A stretch of DNA of 10,754 bases from UBA6814 sp040753075 (GCA_040753075.1 JBFMHA010000092.1:1-10754), one strand, 5' to 3'. Positions 1 to 7,204 are shown, counted from the stretch's first letter. Numbers and translations: made by a program. Notes: generated by a model from the letters alone, not told the origin.

Positions 1-26
1 TTGTAGTCCCGGAAGTTGAAACCCAT
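1..26 (-). CDS. Start of a leftward gene, product unknown (partial)
   Basis: An ATG at 26-24 on the minus strand opens a frame reading MGFNFRDY before the window ends. A GAGG Shine-Dalgarno-like tetramer lies about 10 bases upstream, and a plausible promoter lies further upstream at 65-93. Eight residues are too few to name a family. The start vaguely resembles the opening of polysaccharide-related enzymes, but that is a guess. The call rests on start codon, SD and promoter together rather than on protein similarity. Confidence 0.33.
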
Positions 27-51
27 GTCCCGCGAACCTCACTCATCACAT

Positions 52-82
52 TGAATTTACAGGTATTATGCCTGAAAATTCA
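52..82. repeat. Near-perfect dyad with 7-base centre, operator-like
   Basis: The arms are 52-63 (TGAATTTACAGG) and 71-82 (CCTGAAAATTCA). They are inverse complements at 11 of 12 positions, separated by TATTATG. The dyad is centred on the -10 of the candidate leftward promoter, as expected for a repressor operator. It could equally be an RNA stem-loop in the leader of a rightward transcript. There is no T-run after it on either strand, so it is not an obvious intrinsic terminator. Confidence 0.5.
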
Positions 83-93
83 GATTCCCGCAA
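65..93 (-). promoter_or_regulatory. Candidate sigma70-type promoter, leftward
   Basis: Read on the minus strand, TTGCGG (93-88) and CATAAT (70-65) are separated by exactly 17 bases. CATAAT matches the -10 consensus at 5 of 6 positions; the -35 keeps only the TTG. Transcription would begin near 58, giving a leader of about 30 bases before the ATG at 26. The -10 sits in the loop of the dyad at 52-82, so a repressor bound there would block it. This is pattern-based only. Confidence 0.4.
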
Positions 94-96
94 GAA

Positions 97-1479
97 TTGT
101 CGCTTTGCCATTCGCGGGACAGGCTCATCTATGCCAACGCTGTCCGGAGGCTGGAGAGCTATCTCTACGTGGGGTTCGTGGAGACGTTCCAGGAGAGCAT
201 CCTGCAGCTGTCAGAACGCATCGGAATCCCGCTCTCGCCGGACGTGTTCGTCAACAAGTCCAGGCAGGGCGGCATGGTCACCGACGCCTTCGTCGACTCG
301 GGGGGCTTGGCCGACCTCGACGCCCCGGACTTCCGGCTGTACCGCCACTTCAAGGACAGGGAGGGTGATCAGGAAGGCGTCGCCCAATCCGTGCAGGCGG
401 AGTATTACGCCGAGGACCTCACGGCTCGCGGGTGGCTGGACGCGGCTGATCCCGGCCAGGTCGCCGGCTCGGCCAAGGCCGCAGGGACCGGAGCCTTCGA
501 CCAGGTCCAAGTTCTTTCCATGAAACTGAAGCTGGGCCTGGATGACGAGACGTACGGCAATTTCGTGGCGAAGCATGGCGAAACCGCCATCGACGCCATC
601 GAACCCGCCCAGGTGTGCAGCGCCTGGCGGTATGAGATCCTGGAGCAGGTCCTGGACAGGCTCATGTCCGCAGTGCGCGAGGATGTCTGGTCGAGCGCGG
701 TGGTCCAGGCGCAGCACCTGCTGTGCTATCTGGCGGCCACGCCCCAGGCACGGGCCGACGGGACCTCCGAGGAACTCTTCCTCCGGGCCATGCGGCTCAA
801 TCCCGAGCAGTCCTTCGCCAAGTACGCCTACGCGGTCTGGCTCCGGTGCAACGGGCGGCCGCAGGACGCGTTGCGCGTCCTGGGCACGGTGCCGCCGGAG
901 CAGCGGACCATGATCCCGTTCTATGCGGAATACGTCGCTACTCTGTACACAGTGGCCGGCCGGGAGGCGGTCCTGGAGTTCCTTGCCGGTGAGAACGCGG
1001 TGCAGCAGATCGTCCGCACCTCGCGCACGATCCTGCGTAACTCCGGCCTGTCCGACCGGCCGGGCACCGCGTCCCTGTCCGGGAAGCGGGTCCTGGTGGT
1101 CCGGTCGGGGCCGGAGGTCCTGCTGGAGGAGTTGCTCGCGGAGCTGGAAGGAGTGGCCTCCAGTGTCACCCTGTTGGTGCAGGAGAGTTTCCGCAAGAAG
1201 CCGCGCTACGGGGGGCGTTCGCTCCTCTTCCTGAACGACGGCATGTTCAGGCCGGATGACAGCTTCCCTGACCGCGCGCGGCTTTTTGCCGGGTCATACG
1301 ACTGCGTGATCTATCTATGTAGCAGCTTCGACATGCTGAACGGTCTCTCCAATTTCGTCCTGTTCTTCCGCCAGGCGGACGTGGGGGAGGGCTTCGCCTA
1401 CCCTCTGCACAACATCTACCTCCCCGCAAGGGAGAGGTACCTCATCCCCATTCCCTTTGTGGAAGGCTCCTCGGTCTAA
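97..1479 (+). CDS. 5'-truncated sulfotransferase-like protein with extra C-terminal domains
   Basis: The frame is open from just after a TGA at 73-75. The first possible start is TTG at 97, with no convincing SD; the first in-frame ATG is only at residue 60. Residues about 9-90, including SYLYVGFVETFQESILQLSE, resemble the C-terminal end of bacterial sulfotransferases (the usual VGLTERFDESL-type helix). The PAPS-binding N-terminal half that family needs is absent, so sulfotransfer is unlikely. Residues about 195-315 are helical and weakly TPR-like (LFLRAMRLNP, then CNGRPQDALRVLG). Residues 328-455 look like a Rossmann-type alpha/beta domain (KRVLVVRSGPE, VTLLVQES, YDCVIYLCSS) that I cannot assign to a family. 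Coding character is good to the TAA at 1477-1479, which overlaps the stop of the convergent gene by four bases. Most likely this is the 3' remnant of a longer glycan-modification gene, cut at a rearrangement near 100-121. A functional short protein is possible. Confidence 0.68.
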   Translation: MSLCHSRDRLIYANAVRRLESYLYVGFVETFQESILQLSERIGIPLSPDVFVNKSRQGGMVTDAFVDSGGLADLDAPDFRLYRHFKDREGDQEGVAQSVQAEYYAEDLTARGWLDAADPGQVAGSAKAAGTGAFDQVQVLSMKLKLGLDDETYGNFVAKHGETAIDAIEPAQVCSAWRYEILEQVLDRLMSAVREDVWSSAVVQAQHLLCYLAATPQARADGTSEELFLRAMRLNPEQSFAKYAYAVWLRCNGRPQDALRVLGTVPPEQRTMIPFYAEYVATLYTVAGREAVLEFLAGENAVQQIVRTSRTILRNSGLSDRPGTASLSGKRVLVVRSGPEVLLEELLAELEGVASSVTLLVQESFRKKPRYGGRSLLFLNDGMFRPDDSFPDRARLFAGSYDCVIYLCSSFDMLNGLSNFVLFFRQADVGEGFAYPLHNIYLPARERYLIPIPFVEGSSV

Positions 1480-2914
1480 AGCACCCGGCCGGTGACCAGC
1501 ATCTGCTTGAGGGGCAGGCCGCTTTGCTCCTTGTCGACTCCGCGCGCATACTGCACGTGCATCTCGTAGTCGATCTTGACCAGTTCGACGCCCGCCTCGA
1601 CGAACACGGCCTTGATGTCGTCCTCGGAGAAGCGCGCGCCGTAACCGTAGAACCAGGGCGAGGCGCCGAAGTAGCCCTTGCCGTGGTAGATGTCGAACTT
1701 TACCAGGCCGCCCTGTCTGGTGACCCGGGCCATCTCCCGGATGTAGCTCTCGATCACCGTGCGGCTGTGGATGTGCACGAACACGCCGTGGGCGAAGGAG
1801 CGGTCGAAGCTGTTGTCCGCGTACTGGCGCAGTGAGCGGCCGTCGGTCTGGGTGATGCGCACGTTGGGGACGTCGCGGAAGCGGAAGCGGGCTTCCATGA
1901 AGCGCATGGGCGAGCCGTCCGCGCCGTGCACCTCCCTGAAGCGTTTGGCCAGGTGCTTGAGGAGCCGGCCGTGGCCGCAGCCCACTTCGAGTAAGGACAT
2001 CTCGGCCGGGTCGCGGCCGTCCAGGAAAACCTTGTCGTTGAGCACGAACCAGTTGGTTTCGCCCGCGGCGGCCTTTTCGAAGCTCTCGGGGGTGCCCATG
2101 CTCTCTGCGTCCACCACCGCGTACTTGGTGTCCAGTTCCGTGGAGCGGTCCCAGAAGGAGCGCATCTGGCGGATGAGGGTGTAGTCCACGATGTCGTCCG
2201 CGGTCAGGGTGTCGGCGTTCATGGTGTAGATCAGGCTGCGCAGGGTATGCAGGCTGTCCTTGTCCGTGAGCCTGAGGCCGGCGAACTCCGGGGTGAAGGG
2301 GTCCAGGGCCGCGCCCTGCCAGGTCAGGGGCCATTCCGTCAGGTTGGCGGCGAAATGCGTGGGATTGGCCAGCATGAAGGGGATGTAGCCCCCGCCTCGG
2401 GCTTGGACACGTTCTGGAGTCCGTAGTGGGCGCACATACTGGTGGAGGCCATGCTCTTGCAGCGCGACAGGGCCTCGGCCGAAACCACCGCCGGGGTGAG
2501 GTTCCGGGGGAGGTTGTGGGCCAGGGTCAGGTCCGAGCCCGACTCCAGGTGGGTCTCCAGCAGGCCCCGGGCGTATTCGAAGCAGGTGACCGGGCAGGTG
2601 GCGTCCACGTCCACCACCTGGTCGATGCCGTACTGCATGGCGGCGCGCAGGAGCCGGGAGGTGTAGTCGCGGTCGCTCACGAAAAAGGTGAAGCCCTTGG
2701 ATTCCACGTGTTGGGCAAACGTCTCGGTCATTTGCATGTGGTCCCGGAAGGCCATGGCGAAGACCTTGGGGAGGTCGGGGAAGGTCCGCGTCACGTTGTC
2801 CAGCAGGATGTCCAGGAAGCAGGTCTCTCCCACCGAGCCCAGAACCAGGGAATCGGTGAAAACCTGGTCGCTGGAGACCACCACGCCGCAGGAGGGTTTC
2901 GGTTTTGCCGCCAT
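1476..2914 (-). CDS. SpsF-like cytidylyltransferase/methyltransferase fusion, frameshifted
   Basis: The ATG at 2914 has an AAGGAG SD (2925-2920) five bases upstream. The first frame runs to residue 175 and, uncorrected, ends at 2339 after 191 aa. Restoring one base in the C5 tract at 2389-2393 gives a continuous 479-aa protein ending at TAG 1478-1476. Residues about 10-250 follow the SpsF/NeuA-like polysaccharide cytidylyltransferase pattern: SRLLRAAMQYGIDQVVDVDA, then VVSAEAL, and after the frameshift LRLTDKDSLHTLRSLI, equivalent to that family's C-terminal LTLDTPEDL segment. One family-typical domain therefore spans the break, which is the best evidence for a single gene. Its key residues look degenerate: no RLPGK loop near the N-terminus, and Thr106 where the usual ADCP aspartate stands. 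Residues about 260-479 are a class I SAM methyltransferase with motif I LEVGCGHG (309-316). If the shift is real, the methyltransferase might be made alone from ATG 2375 (299 aa). It is divergent from the radical SAM gene. The substrate is unknown. Confidence 0.8.
2389..2393 (-). other. Frameshift site in a homopolymer (C5 on + strand)
   Basis: On the coding strand the sequence reads GAG GCG GGG GCT, where GAG GCG GGG GGC TAC would keep the protein in frame (KPEAGGYIPF). One missing G in a run of five explains the shift. Causes could be a sequencing or assembly indel, a real mutation, or -1 slippage of tRNA-Gly on the G run. No canonical X-XXY-YYZ slippery heptamer is present. The total length of 1439 bases becomes divisible by three after adding one base. 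Confidence 0.8.
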
Positions 2915-2945
2915 GTGCGCTCCTTTCTTCGGGATTTATGTCAGG

Positions 2946-2974
2946 ATTCTGATGTACGGCATCCTCATTTGCAA
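2946..2974 (-). promoter_or_regulatory. Candidate promoter for the cytidylyltransferase/methyltransferase gene
   Basis: On the minus strand, TTGCAA (2974-2969) and CAGAAT (2951-2946) are 17 bases apart, each matching consensus at 4 of 6 positions. Predicted initiation near 2939 gives a leader of about 25 bases containing the AAGGAG SD. It lies in the 165-base gap between divergent genes, whose left half is the least GC-rich part of the neighbourhood. I see no equally good rightward promoter for the radical SAM gene. Confidence 0.4.
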
Positions 2975-3079
2975 GGAAAGGGCCAAGGGCACGCTTCGTG
3001 CAGTTGCCTCCCCGGCCCCGGCGTGGCACTATCCCGCCGGCTGCCGCCCCGCCCGGACAGGAGGCCGGTCCCCATCCCC

Positions 3080-4939
3080 ATGCGCACCCTCATTGTCGCC
3101 CCCCGCTTCGTCAGCCGCAGCGGGCAGTACTACGAGTTCCCCCTGGGCCTGTGCTACGTCTCGTCCTGCCTCAAGGCGGCGGGGTTCGAGGTGGACTGCC
3201 TGAACCTGAACCACACCGACGAGCCCGCGGAGCGGGCCGTGGCCCGGGCTGTGCGTCGCCGGGACATCGACGTGGTCATGAGCGGCGGCCTGTCCGCCCA
3301 CTATCACGCCGTGCGCCAGGTTTTCACGGCAGCCCGGCAGGCGCGGCCGGACATCATGGCCGTGGCCGGGGGGGGCATCATCTCCAGCGAACCGGAGCTC
3401 ATGCTCGACGCCCTGGGCCTGGACTACGGGGTCATCGGCGAGGGCGAGATCACGGTTGTTGAGCTGGCCCGCTGCCTGGCCGAGGCCGGGGACCCCGCCA
3501 CGGTGGACGGCATCGTGTACCGCGACGCCGCGGGCCGGGCCCGGCGCAGCAAGGAGAGGGCGCTCCTGCCCGACCTGGACCTGGCCCCGTTCCCGGACTA
3601 CGCGGGCTTCGGGGTGGAGACCTACCTTGACCTGCAGCGGCCCGGGGACAACTACTACCTCTACCCCTTTGACCGGCCGCGGCTGTTGCCGGTCATCTCC
3701 AGCCGCTCCTGTCCCTACAACTGCACCTTCTGCTACCACCCCCTGGGCAAGAAGTACCGCCGCCGCAGCGTGGACGCCTTCTTCGCCGAGCTGGACCTGT
3801 ACAAGGACCGCTACGGGGTGAACATGCTGGCCGTGCTGGACGAGCTGTTCCCCACCGAGTCACCCTGGCTGGAGGAGTTCTGCGGCCGGATGGAGGAACG
3901 GGGCCTGTTGTGGATCGCCCAACTCCGCGTCAACAACGTGACGCGCGAGGCCCTGCGGACCCTGAAGCGGTCCGGGATGTTCTACATCAGCTACGGCATC
4001 GAGTCCGCCTCGCCCGAGATCCTGCGCAGCATGCGCAAGCACATCACCGTACCCGAGGTGGAGTCGGCCCTGGCCCTGACTCGGGAGGAGAAGATCGGCA
4101 TCCAGGGGAACCTGCTCTTCGGCGACCCGGCCGAGACCGCGGCCACCGCGGCCCAGTCCCTGGACTGGTGGGAGCGCCACAGCAGCTACCACCTGGCCAT
4201 GAACTTCGTGATCCCCTATCCCGGCTCGGTGCTCTACGCCCAGTGCCTGGAGCGCGGGCTCATCACCGACCGGCTGGACTTCATCGCCCGAGGCTGTCCG
4301 CCGCCCAACATGACCAGCCTGGACGCCGTCGGCCTGGAGGCCGTGGCCTCGCGCGTCGCCGCGCTCAAGGCCGGGCATCGCATGTTCGCCGAGGCCACTG
4401 CCGAGGACGCGGGCCTGGACCCGGTCAAGGGTGCGCACATTTCGACCCTGCACGTGGACTGCCCCCAATGCGGGGAGGCCAACACTTACGGCAATGTGGT
4501 GTGCGAGGGCCTGGATCCGGTGAAGTTCTCCTGCCGCCACTGCAACCAGCGCTTCGATCTTTCGCCCCTGGTCTTCCCCCACCTAGCCTCCCAGGTGCGG
4601 GGCGTGCAGGAGGCCCTGCGCGCGGCCAAGGAGCAGGGGCGCCCCCTGGCCGGGGCCCCGGCCCTGTTCCGGCCCACCTTCGACGAGTTCCTCCGCATCC
4701 TGGGCTTCGACTTCTCGGATTTCGACTGGCGCTGCTTCCTGGACGAGCGCCCGCACCGCCAGGGCGTGGAGTACGCGCCCGGAGCCCGGGTGCGGCCCCT
4801 GGACGCGGCGGCCCTGTCCGATATGCCCGCGGGGCTGGGGGTATTCGTGCCCCCTTGTTCCGGCTGGGAGGGGATCGTGGCGGGTCTGGAGAGTCTGGGT
4901 GTGAGCCCTGGCGACATCCTTGCCGCGGACCCTGCTTAA
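3080..4939 (+). CDS. B12-binding-domain radical SAM protein with zinc ribbon
   Basis: The chosen start is ATG 3080 (MRTLIVAPRF), because the B12-type fold begins there. An AGGAGG at 3059-3064 lies upstream with a long 15-base spacing; the frame is open further upstream but without family-like sequence. The protein has 619 aa. Residues 1-135 resemble the cobalamin-binding domain of BchE/hopanoid-type radical SAM enzymes (GLCYVSSCLKAAGFEVD, then VIGEGEITVVELA). The DxHxxG cobalt-ligand motif is not visible, so cobalamin may bind base-off. C211, C215 and C218 (CPYNCTFC) are the 4Fe-4S cysteines. GIESASPEILRSMRK and the following strands complete the SAM barrel to about 430. C461, C464, C485 and C488 form a CxxC...CxxC zinc ribbon, followed by about 130 residues of unrecognised sequence. 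Such enzymes methylate or rearrange unactivated carbons; here the substrate is unknown, and the glycan setting suggests a sugar or glycolipid. It converges on the next gene, their stop codons overlapping in TTAA at 4936-4939. Confidence 0.9.
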   Translation: MRTLIVAPRFVSRSGQYYEFPLGLCYVSSCLKAAGFEVDCLNLNHTDEPAERAVARAVRRRDIDVVMSGGLSAHYHAVRQVFTAARQARPDIMAVAGGGIISSEPELMLDALGLDYGVIGEGEITVVELARCLAEAGDPATVDGIVYRDAAGRARRSKERALLPDLDLAPFPDYAGFGVETYLDLQRPGDNYYLYPFDRPRLLPVISSRSCPYNCTFCYHPLGKKYRRRSVDAFFAELDLYKDRYGVNMLAVLDELFPTESPWLEEFCGRMEERGLLWIAQLRVNNVTREALRTLKRSGMFYISYGIESASPEILRSMRKHITVPEVESALALTREEKIGIQGNLLFGDPAETAATAAQSLDWWERHSSYHLAMNFVIPYPGSVLYAQCLERGLITDRLDFIARGCPPPNMTSLDAVGLEAVASRVAALKAGHRMFAEATAEDAGLDPVKGAHISTLHVDCPQCGEANTYGNVVCEGLDPVKFSCRHCNQRFDLSPLVFPHLASQVRGVQEALRAAKEQGRPLAGAPALFRPTFDEFLRILGFDFSDFDWRCFLDERPHRQGVEYAPGARVRPLDAAALSDMPAGLGVFVPPCSGWEGIVAGLESLGVSPGDILAADPA

Positions 4940-6072
4940 TCTTCCGGTATCATCAAGTCGAAGGGAAGTCCGGCCAGGCGGCCGGCGATGCCCCGGGCCA
5001 CGGCCGGCGGAAAGGCCAGGACCACCGCCGCCCCGGCCGGGACCTGGCAGGGCAGGTGCACCGGCCGGCCCATGAACGCGCTCCCGGCCCGTCCCGGGTC
5101 CTCGTCCACGAAGAATTCCGCCCGGCCCGCGAGGGCCGCATCCAGCCAGACCCCGGCGATGGCCGTGCCGAAGATGCCCAGCCGCCTGCCGGCTGCGGCG
5201 TCCCGCGCCCCGGCCGCGAAGCGTCCCAGCCAGTCCAGGGCCGCCTGCGCGGCGGCCCGATCCGCGGGCGCGGGGTCCGGTCCGGAGGCCGGGTCGCCGG
5301 CCCGGGCCACGGCCAGCCATTCCTTGGGGATGGCGGTGCGGTCCAGGGAGAGGGGGGCCAGGCCGGCCCGGGCCAGGGCCCGCGCCAATACCGGTTCGGT
5401 GAAGTGGGTGCAGTGGTCCGCGACGGCCAGGTCGAAAGGGTTGGCGGTCCAGTCCGGTACGTTGACCAGGAGCAGCCCGCCCGGCCGCAGCAGGCCCTGC
5501 ACCCGTTCCAGGTAGGTGGCCGGGCCGGGGATGTGCTCCAGGGTGTGGTTCAGGGTGACGAGGTCGTAGGGGCCGGCCGCCAGGGCCGGGTCGCCGTCGA
5601 AATAGTCCTCCACCCCGGGCAGGCCCAGCACCGTGGCGCGGTAGCGGCCGCCCATGTCCAGGCCGCTGAGCCGCCAACCGGGGAAGCGGCGGCCGAAGGC
5701 CGCCAGGAAGAAGCCCTCCCCGCAACCGATGTCCAGGAGCCGGCCCGCGGCCGGGGCTTCCCGGCTCAGGAACCGCTCCAGGTGGTCGAGGATCAGGGCG
5801 GAGCGGGGGCGGGACGACCCACTGTGCTGGTCGAAGATGCGCTGTTCCTGGCCTTCACCCTGGTGGTAGAGCCGGTAGCCGGCGTATATCTCCTTGCAGT
5901 CCGCGGCGAGCGCCGCGTCCGCGACCTTCTGCAGCGCGCCGCAGGTCGGGCAGGAGGCCAGCCGGCCTCCGGGCCGGAAGGGCCGGCAGTCCGAGGTCAC
6001 CCGGGCCAGGGTCGGGAACGCGGCGAACTCCTTCAGCCCGGCCGCGCCGCAGAGATGGCAGGCCTCAGGCAC
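4936..6072 (-). CDS. Zinc-binding class I methyltransferase, sugar C-methyltransferase-like
   Basis: This 378-aa protein starts at GTG 6072 with GGGAG (6084-6080) seven bases upstream. The start overlaps the end of the GT2 gene by eight bases, which indicates translational coupling. The architecture follows the TylC3/NovU-like C-methyltransferase pattern. The N-terminal zinc site is C5/C8 and C41/C44. The SAM domain has motif I LLDIGCGEG (112-120), then YDLVTLNHTLEHI (169-181) and a DHCTHFT segment (219-225) matching the family's catalytic-region histidines. The C-terminal Rossmann-like domain (about 296-378; LGIFGTAIAGVWLDAAL, FFVDEDP) corresponds to the family's accessory C-terminal module. 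Known members methylate a carbon of keto-deoxysugar nucleotides; others of the same layout act on different substrates. It is the last gene of the leftward operon. The stop overlaps the convergent radical SAM gene. Confidence 0.88.
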   Translation of the reverse strand: MPEACHLCGAAGLKEFAAFPTLARVTSDCRPFRPGGRLASCPTCGALQKVADAALAADCKEIYAGYRLYHQGEGQEQRIFDQHSGSSRPRSALILDHLERFLSREAPAAGRLLDIGCGEGFFLAAFGRRFPGWRLSGLDMGGRYRATVLGLPGVEDYFDGDPALAAGPYDLVTLNHTLEHIPGPATYLERVQGLLRPGGLLLVNVPDWTANPFDLAVADHCTHFTEPVLARALARAGLAPLSLDRTAIPKEWLAVARAGDPASGPDPAPADRAAAQAALDWLGRFAAGARDAAAGRRLGIFGTAIAGVWLDAALAGRAEFFVDEDPGRAGSAFMGRPVHLPCQVPAGAAVVLAFPPAVARGIAGRLAGLPFDLMIPED

Positions 6073-7189
6073 CGGAGGGCTCCCGCGGGGGCAGGAATAC
6101 GTGCACGATCTGCTCGGCCGGGATGCCTTGGGCGGTCAGCTCCCGGGCCTTGTCGCCGGCCGAGTCGAAGTCGCAGACGAGCACGTAGGCCCCGCCCCAG
6201 TCCGCGAACCCCTGCGGGGCCAAGGCCGGGACGCCCAGCCAGCCCTTGGGGCCGAGCACCGCGGGCTGCGCGCCCAGTTCGTCCAGGATGTCCAGGACCA
6301 GCTTCTCCATGGGGCCCAGCCCGGCCACCGCCAGCTTCATGCCCGGCTCGCCGTGCAGGAAGAAGTCCAGGAAATAGCGGATCCGGCTGCGCAGCCGGGC
6401 GTAGGCGTCGCCGAATGCGGCCAGGGTCTCGGGCGCGCGGTCGCGCACCCGGAAGACCTCCTCGCCCCGGGCCTGGGCCAGGCGGATGTTGGGGCCGATG
6501 ACCTGGTGCAGGGAGGCGTCGTACTCCTCGCGCATGGCGCAGAGCCGGGTGTCGTCGTGCAGGCGGTTGGCCCCCAGGTTCACGGGCAGGTTCTTCATGG
6601 TGAACCCGTGCTGCCACACCCGCACCCAGTAGTCGTGGTCGTCGCGGGGGTGGGACTCCAGGTAGCCGCCCACGGCCTCGTACACCGCGCGCCGGTACAG
6701 GAAGGTGGGTCCCACCAGGCAGTAGGAGAGCAGCCGGTCCGGGTCGAAGGGGCCGTAGCGCAGCACGTCCAGGGTGCGGCCCGTGGCGTCCACGTTCTCG
6801 AAATCCGAGTACACGAAGTCCACGTCCGGGTGCCCGTCCAGCTCCCGTACCATGGTCTCCAGCCAGTCCGGGTAGGGCAGGTTGTCGGTCTGGTGCCAGG
6901 TCAGGTACTCGCCCCGGGCCCGGGCGAACCCGGCGTTGAGCGCCTTGCCCATTCCCGGATCGGGGAAGCGCACCGTGATGACGCGGGGGTCGTCGATGGC
7001 GTCCAGCACCTCCCAGGTGGCGTCCGTAGACTCCCAGTCCATGACTATGAGTTCCCAATTCGGAAAGGTCTGGGCCTGGATGGCGGCGATGGTCTTCCCA
7101 ACGTACCGCCCGTGGTTGCGCGAGGGCATGACGATGGAGACGCGGGGCGAGGGGGCTTCTCGCGTGAGAACCGGGGAAGGGGAAGGCAT
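6065..7189 (-). CDS. Family 2 glycosyltransferase with extra C-terminal Rossmann-like domain
   Basis: A 374-aa protein starting at ATG 7189, 15 bases after the aminotransferase stop. The SD is weak (GGAAA-like), so it may depend on translation of the upstream gene. Residues 16-215 form a GT-A domain: VSIVMPSRNHGRYVGKTIAA, then the nucleotide-binding MDWESTDATWEVLD, then EYLTWHQTDN at the DXD position (here HQTDN), and DDHDYWVRVW, matching the ED-type catalytic base region. GPTFLYRRAVYEAVGGY is typical of sugar transferases acting on bacterial surface glycans. No membrane segment is seen, so it is probably cytoplasmic or peripheral. Residues 284-368 (LAVAGLGPMEKLVLDILDEL, YVLVCDFDS) form a second alpha/beta domain not found in ordinary GT2 proteins. 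It is similar in plan to the C-terminal domain of the next gene product. Donor and acceptor are unknown. Confidence 0.9.
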   Translation of the reverse strand: MPSPSPVLTREAPSPRVSIVMPSRNHGRYVGKTIAAIQAQTFPNWELIVMDWESTDATWEVLDAIDDPRVITVRFPDPGMGKALNAGFARARGEYLTWHQTDNLPYPDWLETMVRELDGHPDVDFVYSDFENVDATGRTLDVLRYGPFDPDRLLSYCLVGPTFLYRRAVYEAVGGYLESHPRDDHDYWVRVWQHGFTMKNLPVNLGANRLHDDTRLCAMREEYDASLHQVIGPNIRLAQARGEEVFRVRDRAPETLAAFGDAYARLRSRIRYFLDFFLHGEPGMKLAVAGLGPMEKLVLDILDELGAQPAVLGPKGWLGVPALAPQGFADWGGAYVLVCDFDSAGDKARELTAQGIPAEQIVHVFLPPREPSGA

Positions 7190-7204
7190 GCTGCGTTTCC
7201 GGGG

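Larger units (their letters stand above)
26..121. repeat. 11-bp perfect inverted repeat enclosing an AT-rich segment
   Basis: TGTCCCGCGAA at 26-36 is the exact inverse complement of TTCGCGGGACA at 111-121. The 74 bases between are much more AT-rich than the coding DNA to the right and contain the second dyad at 52-82. The right arm lies where the recognisable sulfotransferase-like coding sequence begins. It may be a rearrangement joint, a small palindromic element, or a two-site regulatory region. Confidence 0.5.

Noticed and set aside
2405..3029. Upstream part of the methyltransferase frame between 2405 and 3029
   Set aside because: It is out-of-frame translation of the cytidylyltransferase region; the real protein uses the other frame before the C5 tract.
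3024..3042. TGGCAC at 3024 as a sigma54 promoter for the radical SAM gene
   Set aside because: The -12 TTGC element is not at the required spacing; only the -24-like half is present.
2426..3079. Upstream extension of the radical SAM frame to 2426
   Set aside because: It runs antisense through the cytidylyltransferase domain and has no family-like sequence; the B12 domain starts at ATG 3080.
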